From the NCBI RefSeq assembly GCF_029892485.1, contig NZ_JARXVG010000015.1, positions 62,001 through 126,000 on the forward strand: DNA of 64,000 bases. The letters run 5' to 3'. Source of the DNA: Variovorax boronicumulans (GTDB lineage Bacteria; Pseudomonadota; Gammaproteobacteria; Burkholderiales; Burkholderiaceae_C). Both the position numbers and the translations under genes were made by a program. Numbering within the stretch: position 1 is the stretch's first letter; each line of letters opens with the position of its first letter. Below, piece by piece: positions 56,243-64,000 of this stretch. Under the pieces are notes generated by a model. The model did no database searches. It had not been told where the DNA came from and saw nothing but the letters and a program-made list of their open reading frames with translations.

Positions 56243-57688
56243 ATGCGTGTCTTCAGCGCCTCCCTCGCCACCGAGACCAACACCTTCGGCCCGATGCCGA
56301 CCGGCCTCGCTTCATTCAAGGACCGCGGCCACTTCCCCGCCGGCAAGCACCCCGATGCAATGACACTGTTCTCGGGCCCGCTGTGGGCCGCACGCATGCG
56401 CGGCGCCGACAAGGGCTGGCAACTCTTCGAAGGCATGGTGGCCGGCGCGCAACCCAGCGGCACCACCACGCGCCATGCCTACGAAACGCTGCGCGACGAG
56501 CTGCTCGGCGACCTGCGCGCGGTGCTGCCGGTGGACATGGTGCTGCTCGGCCTGCACGGCGCGATGGTGGCCGAGGGTTATGACGACTGCGAAGGCGACC
56601 TGCTGGCGCGCGTGCGGCAGATCGTGGGGCCGAAGGTGGTGATCGGCGCCGAGCTCGATCCGCACAACCACCTCACGCCGGAGATGGTCGCCAACTCGGA
56701 CCTGATGATCTCCTTCAAGGAGTACCCACACACCGACGTGCTCGAGCGCGGGCTCGAACTGGTGGACATCTGCGCCGCGATGGTCGAGGGCAAGGTCAAG
56801 CCGGTGGCCGCGGTGGTCGATTGCGACATGATCGTCACCGTGCACACCTCGCGGGAGCCTGCTCTTGGCTTCGTCAAGCGCATGCAATCGCTCGAAGGCA
56901 AGGACGGCGTGCTCTCGGTCTCGCTCACGCACGGCTTCTCGTGGGGCGACGTGCCAGAGATGGGCACCAAGGTGCTGGTCTACACCGATGGCGACCAGGC
57001 CAAGGCCGACGCACTGGCCCGCCAGCTCGCCGACGAGGTGATCGCGATGCGCGACGGCCTCACGGTCAACTACCCGAGCATCGACGCCTCGCTCGACGAA
57101 GCGCTGGCCTTCGACGGCGGCCCCGTGGTGCTGTCCGACGGAGCCGACAACCCCGGCGGCGGCGCCGCGAGCGACTCCACCTTCATCCTGCGCCGCATGC
57201 TCGAGCGCGGCATCGCCAACGCGGCACTCGGCCCGCTGTGGGACCCGATCGCGGTGCGCATCGCCTTCGATGCGGGCGTGGGCGCGAAGCTCGCGATGCG
57301 CATCGGCGGCAAGATCAGTCCGCTCTCGGGCGACCCGCTCGATGTGGAATGCACCGTGAAGGCGTTGATGCACGACCTGGTGATGACCGGTCTCGCAGGC
57401 ACGCCCACGCCGATGGGCGACTGCGCGCTCATCGAAACCAACGGCATCGAGATCGTGCTGATCACGCTGCGCAACCAGGCGATGGGCACCGACCTGTTCA
57501 CGCAGCTGGGCTGCGATCTGGCCGCGAAAAAGATCATCGTCGTGAAGTCGTCGCAACACTTCTATGCGTCGTACTCGAAGGTGGCGAAGCATGTGATCTA
57601 CGCGGGTGCGCCCGGTGCAGTCACCCTCGACTTGAACACCCTGCCCTACAAGAAAGCACGCCTGCCCAAGTGGCCGATCACGGCATGA
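56243..57688 (+). CDS. M81-family metallopeptidase (MlrC-like), copy 2
   Basis: A 481-residue MlrC-type protein starting ASLATETNTFGPMPTG. The metal motif is D139-P-H141 with H163 in EYPHTD, the same D-x-H-x21-H spacing as the copy at 10301, though the two proteins are clearly diverged. GLHGAMVAEGYDD and SDGADNPGGGAASDSTF are conserved family parts. It lies 35 bases after the oxidase gene. In this setting it may hydrolyse an amide or peptide bond involving a D-amino acid. Microcystin is not implied. Confidence 0.9.
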   Translation: MRVFSASLATETNTFGPMPTGLASFKDRGHFPAGKHPDAMTLFSGPLWAARMRGADKGWQLFEGMVAGAQPSGTTTRHAYETLRDELLGDLRAVLPVDMVLLGLHGAMVAEGYDDCEGDLLARVRQIVGPKVVIGAELDPHNHLTPEMVANSDLMISFKEYPHTDVLERGLELVDICAAMVEGKVKPVAAVVDCDMIVTVHTSREPALGFVKRMQSLEGKDGVLSVSLTHGFSWGDVPEMGTKVLVYTDGDQAKADALARQLADEVIAMRDGLTVNYPSIDASLDEALAFDGGPVVLSDGADNPGGGAASDSTFILRRMLERGIANAALGPLWDPIAVRIAFDAGVGAKLAMRIGGKISPLSGDPLDVECTVKALMHDLVMTGLAGTPTPMGDCALIETNGIEIVLITLRNQAMGTDLFTQLGCDLAAKKIIVVKSSQHFYASYSKVAKHVIYAGAPGAVTLDLNTLPYKKARLPKWPITA

Positions 57689-57689
57689 C

Positions 57690-57775
57690 CCCCAGGCTTG
57701 CCCACTTCGTGTGGCCTCCAACCCCCTTCCAGGGGGCAACACCAGCGGCCCGGCAAAGCCGGTTCCGCGGTGTTC
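57690..57775. repeat. REP-like intergenic element with two hairpins
   Basis: The 136-base gap between the M81 and Dpp genes begins with a compact element. CCCCCTTCCAGGGGG (57722-57736) and CCGGCAAAGCCGG (57750-57762) each form a hairpin, preceded by a CCCACTTCGTGTGG segment. I recognise the layout as a dispersed intergenic repeat seen in Variovorax and Acidovorax genomes. That is from memory. Only one copy was noticed in this window. Confidence 0.6.
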
Positions 57776-57824
57776 GCGAATGAATCTGACCCGCTTCTTT
57801 TCAGCCTCTACCGGAGTACCGACG

Positions 57825-59405
57825 ATGAAACGACGAACGCTTGCAGCCGTTGCCGCCCTGGCGCTTTCCGCCGCGTGCCTCCCGGCGCTCGCCCAGGCGC
57901 CCGCGCCCAAGACGCTGAAGGTGGTGGCGCATGCGGACCTGAAGATCCTCGACCCGACCTTCACCACGGCCTACATCTCGCGCAACTTCGGCTACATGGT
58001 CTACGACACCCTGTTCGCGCAGGATTCGACAGGCAAGCCGCAACCGCAGATGGTCGAGAAGTACACCGCGTCCAAAGACGGCAAGCAGTGGAGCTTCACG
58101 CTGCGCCCGGGCCTGAAGTTCTCCGACGGCAGCGCCGTTACCTCGGCCGATGCCGTGGCCTCCCTGCAGCGCTGGGCCGCGCGCGACAGCCTGGGCCGCG
58201 CGATGACCGCAAGCGGCGCCGAGTGGAAGCAAGGCGATGCGCGCACCTTCACGCTCACGCTCACCGAGCCTTTCGGCATGGTGCTCGACGCACTGGCCAA
58301 GCCCTCGGGCTTTCCGCCGGTGATCCTGCCCGAGCGCCTTGCCAGGATGCCGGCCACCGCGCCGCTCACCGAGGTGCTGGGCTCGGGCCCCTTCATCTTC
58401 AAGCGCGACGAATGGGTGCCGGGCAACAAGGCGGTGTTCGTGCGCAACCCCAACTACGTGGCGCGCAGCGAACCGCCGAACGGCCTCGCGGGCAGCAAGA
58501 AGAGCAACTTCGAGCGCGTCGAGTGGCTGTACCTGCCCGACTCGAACAGCGCCATCGCGGCACTCAAGCGCGGCGAGGTCGACATCGTCGAGCAACTGCA
58601 GCCCGACTACATCGCGCCGTTGCGTACCGACAGCACGGTGAAGATCGGCTCGGGCGGCGCCTACCAGGGCTTCCTGGTCATGAACCAGTTGCACCCGCCC
58701 TTCAACAACCCGAAGGTGCGCCAGGCGCTGCTGCAGGCGGTGAACCAGGAGCGCTTCGTCGCGGCCATGGGCTATCCGCTCGATATGCGCATGGCCTACT
58801 GCCCCACCTTCTTCATCTGCGGCAGCCCGAACGAAACCTCGGCCGGCGCCGAGCCCTACCGCAAGGCCGACGTGGCCAAGGCCAAGAAGATGCTGGCCGA
58901 TGCGGGCTACAAGGGCGAGAAGGTGGTGCTGCTGGTTCCGAGCGACGTGCCTTACCTCAACGCCGAGGCGCTGATGGCCGCGCAGACCATGAAGAGCATC
59001 GGCATCAACGTCGATGCGCAGAACCTGGACTGGGCCTCCATCGGCGCGCGCCGCGCCAAGCGCGATGCGCCCGAGGCCGGCGGCTGGAACATGTACGTGA
59101 CGGTGGCGGGCGAGTTCGATGCCAACTCGCCGATCAGCAACGCCTACCTGGGCGCGGCCTGCGGCAACACGCTGCCGGGCTGGCCCTGCGACAAGCAGCT
59201 GGACGACCTGCGCACCGCATGGCTGAAGGAGACCGTGCCCGCCAAGCGCCGCGAACTGCTCGATGCCTTCCAGGCCCGCGCCTACGAGGCCGTGCCGTAC
59301 ATCAACGCGGGCCAGTACTCAGCCGCCTTCGCCGCGCGCGCCAACCTCAAGGGGCTGGACAAGCTCTGGGCCGGCATGCCGATGTTCTGGGCGCTCGACC
59401 GCTAA
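57825..59405 (+). CDS. Dipeptide/oligopeptide-type ABC solute-binding protein
   Basis: A 526-residue periplasmic binding protein (SBP family 5) with signal peptide MKRRTLAAVAALALSAACLPALAQ. Family parts are LKILDPTFTTAYISRNFGYMVYDTLF near residue 38, LRPGLKFSDGSAVTSADAV near residue 92 and GSGPFIFKRDEW near residue 188. The ATG at 57825 is chosen; the frame extends upstream through the REP-like element and should not be used. It is the receptor of the Dpp-type importer that follows. The ligand may be a D-amino-acid-containing peptide or acylated amino acid. Confidence 0.93.
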   Translation: MKRRTLAAVAALALSAACLPALAQAPAPKTLKVVAHADLKILDPTFTTAYISRNFGYMVYDTLFAQDSTGKPQPQMVEKYTASKDGKQWSFTLRPGLKFSDGSAVTSADAVASLQRWAARDSLGRAMTASGAEWKQGDARTFTLTLTEPFGMVLDALAKPSGFPPVILPERLARMPATAPLTEVLGSGPFIFKRDEWVPGNKAVFVRNPNYVARSEPPNGLAGSKKSNFERVEWLYLPDSNSAIAALKRGEVDIVEQLQPDYIAPLRTDSTVKIGSGGAYQGFLVMNQLHPPFNNPKVRQALLQAVNQERFVAAMGYPLDMRMAYCPTFFICGSPNETSAGAEPYRKADVAKAKKMLADAGYKGEKVVLLVPSDVPYLNAEALMAAQTMKSIGINVDAQNLDWASIGARRAKRDAPEAGGWNMYVTVAGEFDANSPISNAYLGAACGNTLPGWPCDKQLDDLRTAWLKETVPAKRRELLDAFQARAYEAVPYINAGQYSAAFAARANLKGLDKLWAGMPMFWALDR

Positions 59406-59429
59406 CGGCCACACGACGCGCGCACTGCC

Positions 59430-60365
59430 ATGGGCTACATCGTTCGACGCTTTCTCTCGACGCTCCCCGTCATGGCGGTGGTGGCCGTGGTGGTGTTCCT
59501 GTTGATCCACCTGTCGCCGGGCGATCCGGCCGCGCTGATTGCGGGCGACCTCGCGAGCGTGGAAGACATCGAGAAGCTGCGCGCCGCGCTCGGGCTGAAC
59601 CTGCCGCTGTGGCAGCAGTTCGCGGTGTGGCTGGGCAAGCTCTTCACGGGCGACCTGGGCACCTCGATCTTCACGCAGGTGCCGGTGTCGCAGCTGCTGG
59701 GCCAGCGGCTGGAGCCCACGGTGTCGATCGCCGCGCTCACCATGCTGATCACGCTGGTGGTGGCGGTGCCGCTGGGCACGCTCGCGGCCTACCGCGCGGG
59801 AAGCTGGGTCGACCGGCTGGTGATGGTGTTCGCGGTGCTCGCGTTCTCGGTGCCGGTGTTCCTCGTGGGCTATCTGCTGATCTACGCGTTCGCGATCCAG
59901 CTGCCGTGGTTTCCGGTGCAGGGCTACGTGCGCTTTGCGGAGGGACCGGGCGAGTGGCTGCGCTCGCTGGTGCTGCCGTGCGTGAACCTGGCCCTGGTGT
60001 ACATCGCGCTGGTGACGCGCATGACGCGCGCCACGGTGCTCGAAGTGCTGCACGAGGACTACATCCGCACCGCGCGCGCCAAAGGCCTGGGCGTGCTGCC
60101 AGTGCTGGGGCATGCGCTGCGCAACGCGGCCATTCCCATCGCAACGACCATCGGCGTGGGCATCGCGCTGTTGATCGGTGGCGTGGTGGTCACCGAGACG
60201 GTGTTCGCCATTCCGGGCGTTGGGCGGCTGGTGATCGATTCGGTGCAGCGCCACGACTACCCGGTGATCCAGAGCGTGCTGCTGCTGTCGGCGGGTGTGT
60301 ACGTGCTGATCAACCTCCTGATCGACCTGAGCTACCGCCTCTTCGATCCGCGCATTCAGTACTGA
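59430..60365 (+). CDS. Dpp/Opp-type ABC permease, DppB-like
   Basis: A 311-residue membrane protein with six segments. It opens MGYIVRRFLSTLPVMAVVAVVVFLLIHLSPGDPA, typical of DppB/OppB. The ATPase-contact loop is YIRTARAKGLGVLPVLGHALRNA near residue 210. It forms the translocation channel with the DppC-like subunit 8 bases downstream. Confidence 0.94.
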   Translation: MGYIVRRFLSTLPVMAVVAVVVFLLIHLSPGDPAALIAGDLASVEDIEKLRAALGLNLPLWQQFAVWLGKLFTGDLGTSIFTQVPVSQLLGQRLEPTVSIAALTMLITLVVAVPLGTLAAYRAGSWVDRLVMVFAVLAFSVPVFLVGYLLIYAFAIQLPWFPVQGYVRFAEGPGEWLRSLVLPCVNLALVYIALVTRMTRATVLEVLHEDYIRTARAKGLGVLPVLGHALRNAAIPIATTIGVGIALLIGGVVVTETVFAIPGVGRLVIDSVQRHDYPVIQSVLLLSAGVYVLINLLIDLSYRLFDPRIQY

Positions 60366-60373
60366 ACGAGCCC

Positions 60374-61282
60374 ATGTCCACCGTACTCCCGATGAGCGAC
60401 CTTCCCCTACCCGCTGCGCCGGCATCCTCGGTCGAGGATGCCCCCTTCGTACCGCCCCGCTGGCGCTGGGTGCGCAAGCACCCGACGCTCATCATCGGCG
60501 CGCTGCTGCTGATCGCCGTGGCTGCGCTCTCCATCGCCGCACCGTGGATCGCCACGCACGACCCGCAGGACATCGACCCGCTCGCGCGCATGCAGCCACC
60601 GGGTGCAGAGCACTGGTTCGGCACCGACGCACTGGGCCGCGACGTGTTCAGCCGCGCGGTCTGGGGCGGGCAGGTATCGATGATCGTCGGCGCCTCGGTC
60701 GCGGTGCTGGCGACGGTGTTCGGCGTGCTGATCGGCCTGTTCGCGGGCTTCGTGCGCTGGGCCGACGGACCGGTGATGCGGGTGATGGACGGGCTCATGG
60801 CCATCCCCGGCATCCTGCTCGCGATTGCGCTCATGGCGGTGACGCGCGCGAGCCTCACGACGGTGATCGTGGCCATCACGGTGCCCGAGATACCGCGCGT
60901 GGTGCGGCTGGTGCGCTCGCTGGCGCTCACGCTGCGGGAGCAACTCTATGTGGAAGCTGCGCATGCGGTCGGCACGCGGCTGCCGGTCATCCTGTTCCGC
61001 CATGTGCTGCCCAACATGATTGCGCCGCTGATCGTGCAATCGACCTTTGTCGCGGCCGCCGCGGTGCTCACCGAAGCCGCCCTCTCCTTCCTCGGCGTGG
61101 GCGTGCCCGCGCAGACACCCAGCTGGGGCAACATGATGGCCGAGGGCCGCAACTTCGTGGCGGTGGCGTTCCACATCATCCTGTACCCGGGGCTGCTGCT
61201 GGCGGCCACGGTGCTGGCGATCAACCTGCTGGGCGACGGCCTGCGCGATGCGCTCGATCCGCGTCTCGCTCGGCAACTGTGA
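60374..61282 (+). CDS. Dpp/Opp-type ABC permease, DppC-like
   Basis: A 302-residue membrane protein with six segments and a polar N-terminal tail of about 30 residues. Conserved parts are HWFGTDALGRDVFSRAVWGGQVS near residue 78 and YVEAAHAVGTRLPVILFRHVLPN near residue 195, the latter contacting the ATPases. It is the second channel subunit. The DppD-like ATPase gene follows after 7 bases. Confidence 0.94.
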   Translation: MSTVLPMSDLPLPAAPASSVEDAPFVPPRWRWVRKHPTLIIGALLLIAVAALSIAAPWIATHDPQDIDPLARMQPPGAEHWFGTDALGRDVFSRAVWGGQVSMIVGASVAVLATVFGVLIGLFAGFVRWADGPVMRVMDGLMAIPGILLAIALMAVTRASLTTVIVAITVPEIPRVVRLVRSLALTLREQLYVEAAHAVGTRLPVILFRHVLPNMIAPLIVQSTFVAAAAVLTEAALSFLGVGVPAQTPSWGNMMAEGRNFVAVAFHIILYPGLLLAATVLAINLLGDGLRDALDPRLARQL

Positions 61283-61289
61283 GCGCACC

Positions 61290-62323
<1,034 letters not shown>

Positions 62324-62327
<4 letters not shown>

Positions 62328-63319
62328 CGACGACCGCAGTTCCGCTGCTCCAGGTGCGCAACCTGCGCAAGCACTACATCTCGCCCAAGCGGTGGCTGCG
62401 GCCCGACAAGCCGGCGATCCAGGCGGTCGATGGGGTTTCGTTTTCCGTCGCGCGCGGCGAAACGCTGTCGCTGGTCGGCGAGTCGGGCTGCGGCAAGACG
62501 ACGACCGCGAAGTCGGTGATGCGGCTGATCGAGCCGACCTCGGGTTCGGTGTCGCTCGATGGCGAGGAGCTGCTGACGCTTTCGGCCAATGAGATGCGGT
62601 TGCGCCGCCGGCAGTTGCAGATCATTTTTCAGGACCCGTACGCCTCGTTGAACCCGCGCCTGACAGCCGGAGACATCGTGGCCGAGCCGTTGCGCAACTT
62701 CGGCATGGGCGCGGCGGCCGAGCGACGCGAGCGCGTGCAGTGGCTGTTTTCGCGCGTCGGCTTGCGGCCTGAAGCCGCGAAGAAATTTCCGCACGAGTTC
62801 TCGGGCGGGCAGCGGCAGCGGCTGGGCATCGCGCGCGCACTGGCACTGAACCCCAAGCTCATCGTCTGCGACGAGCCGGTCTCCGCGCTCGACGTGTCGG
62901 TGCAGGCGCAGGTGGTCAACCTCCTGATGGACCTGCAGGCGGAGTTCGGCATCGCGTATCTCTTCGTCGCGCACGACCTCGCCGTGGTGCGGCACATCAG
63001 CCACCGCGTGGCGGTGATGTACCTCGGGCACATCGTGGAGATCGCGGACCGGGACACGCTGTTCTCCGCACCGCTGCATCCGTACACCGAGATCCTGCTG
63101 TCGGCCGTGCCCGTGCCCAACCCGCGCACGCCTGCCCGCCGCATGCTGCTGCAGGGCGATCCGCCGAGTCCCGCGAATCCGCCTTCGGGCTGCCGCTTTC
63201 ACACACGATGCCCGATGGCCCAGGCCGTGTGCAAGGAGAAGACGCCCGAGCTGAGCGAGCGCCCGTCATCCTCGAATGGCGGCACCAGCACACATTTGGT
63301 CGCCTGCCACTTCCGCTGA
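62324..63319 (+). CDS. Dpp/Opp-type ABC ATPase, DppF-like
   Basis: A 331-residue ATPase. Walker A is GESGCGKTT near residue 54, the signature is FSGGQRQR near residue 160 and Walker B is LIVCDEPVSALD near residue 180. The C-terminal extension carries CRFHTRCPMAQAVC near residue 292. With the DppD-like subunit it powers the peptide-type importer. The D-aminoacylase gene starts 16 bases after its stop, which ties the importer to D-amino-acid derivatives. Confidence 0.93.
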
Positions 63320-63335
63320 AGAAAGAACCCCACCA

Positions 63336-64000
63336 ATGACCGACAAGACACCCCACTACGACCTGCTGATCCGCGGCGGCACCGTGATCGACGGCACCAA
63401 GGCGCCACGCTTCGATGCCGACGTCGGCATCGTCGACGGCCGCATCGCCGCCATCGGCAAGCTCACGGGCCACACGGCCGACCGGACGCTCGACGCCACC
63501 GGTCGCATCGTCGCGCCGGGCTTCATCGACTCGCACACACACGACGACCAGGCCGTGCTCTCGCAGGCACAGATGCCGTTCAAGGTGTCACAGGGCGTGA
63601 CCACGGTGGTGGCCGGCAACTGCGGCATCAGCGCCGCGCCGTTGCGCGTCGACATGGACCTGCCGATGCCGCTGAGCCTGCTCGACACGCCGGCCGAGGG
63701 TCGCTTCACCACCTTCGCCGCGTACCTCGATGCGCTGCGCGCCACGCCGTCATCGGTGAACGTGGCCGCGATGGTGGGCCATTCGACGCTGCGTGCGGTG
63801 GTGATGTCCGACCTCGACCGTCCTGCGAACGAAGTTGAAATCGCCGCGATGCAGGCCTTGGTCGAGGAAGCGATGCAAGCCGGCGCCATCGGCCTTTCCA
63901 CCGGCACCTTCTACCCGCCCGCAGTGAAGGCGACGACCGAGGAGATCATCGAAGTCGGCCGCCCGCTCACATCGCGCAAGGCGCTCTACGTGACCCACAT
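63336..64000 (+). CDS. N-acyl-D-amino-acid deacylase (D-aminoacylase), N-terminal part
   Basis: The first 221 codons of an amidohydrolase cut off by the window end. The sequence has GTVIDGTKAPRFDADVGIVDGRIAAIG, then PGFIDSHTHDD with H67 and H69, and GNCGIS with C96. These match the metal-binding His, His and Cys of the Alcaligenes D-aminoacylase by position. The enzyme hydrolyses N-acyl-D-amino acids to D-amino acid and fatty or acetic acid. It follows the Dpp importer and is the strongest evidence that this locus handles D-amino acids. Confidence 0.92.
   Translation, partial: MTDKTPHYDLLIRGGTVIDGTKAPRFDADVGIVDGRIAAIGKLTGHTADRTLDATGRIVAPGFIDSHTHDDQAVLSQAQMPFKVSQGVTTVVAGNCGISAAPLRVDMDLPMPLSLLDTPAEGRFTTFAAYLDALRATPSSVNVAAMVGHSTLRAVVMSDLDRPANEVEIAAMQALVEEAMQAGAIGLSTGTFYPPAVKATTEEIIEVGRPLTSRKALYVTH

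Noticed and set aside
57711..57824. An N-terminal extension of the Dpp binding protein
   Set aside because: The extension runs through the REP-like element and puts about 38 residues before a perfect signal peptide. The ATG at 57825 is the sensible start.

Overview
The window is about 64 kb of GC-rich, densely coded DNA, most likely from the chromosome of a Variovorax-like member of the Comamonadaceae (Betaproteobacteria). That placement is inferred from high GC, the dxs-ispA-xseB block beside a Rieske oxygenase gene, the many ABC and TRAP importers, and a REP-like intergenic element of a kind I associate with this family. No rRNA, tRNA, CRISPR array, insertion sequence or prophage was seen. 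No gap between genes exceeds 300 bases if the small ORF at 19839-20075 is counted.

Layout. (1) 1-746: end of an Mrp-type cation/proton antiporter operon (mrpE tail, mrpF, mrpG). (2) 768-8490, minus strand: a complete coxSLMDEG-xdhC-type molybdenum hydroxylase operon, with a divergent AcoR-like regulator lacking the AAA+ domain at 8671-9807. (3) 9830-19785: a SnoaL-like protein, then an eight-gene minus-strand unit (Liv-type ABC importer, M20 amidase/carbamoylase, second solute-binding protein, M81/MlrC peptidase) with a divergent FadR-type regulator. (4) 20229-22647: LysR regulator and divergent beta-alanine:pyruvate-type aminotransferase. (5) 22669-33404: a two-armed 2-aminoethylphosphonate (AEP) locus. 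One arm has FAD amine oxidase, PhnZ-like HD oxygenase, PhnY, PhnA and a FadR-type regulator. The other has an AEP ABC importer and PhnW. (6) 33508-40195: MFS transporter, EgtB/SenA-like protein, TRAP transporter genes. (7) 40308-43364: isoprenoid genes dxs and ispA with xseB, then an orphan Rieske oxygenase. (8) 44745-49830: DMT exporter, mercaptopyruvate sulfurtransferase and a ZrgA-type zinc-uptake operon. (9) 49984-54054: DUF3300 lipoprotein with a Gln-rich tail of about 290 residues, M20 peptidase, VOC protein. (10) 54129-64000: a putative D-amino-acid/D-peptide catabolic locus (XRE-cupin regulator, FAD amino-acid oxidase, second M81 peptidase, Dpp-type ABC importer, D-aminoacylase cut by the window end).

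How the genes work together. In the AEP locus the importer brings in AEP, PhnW makes phosphonoacetaldehyde, PhnY oxidises it to phosphonoacetate, and PhnA releases acetate and phosphate. The flavin oxidase and PhnZ homologue suggest extra entry routes for modified phosphonates. In the last locus the peptide importer, M81 peptidase, D-aminoacylase and amino-acid oxidase form a plausible import, deacylation and oxidation chain controlled by the XRE-cupin protein through TTGCGTATACGCAA palindromes.

The most notable items are these palindromic operators, the PhnZ-like protein without PhnY*, two M81 peptidases each tied to its own importer, the AAA-less regulator of the cox-like operon, and the EgtB/SenA homologue with an Arg in place of an expected iron-ligand His.
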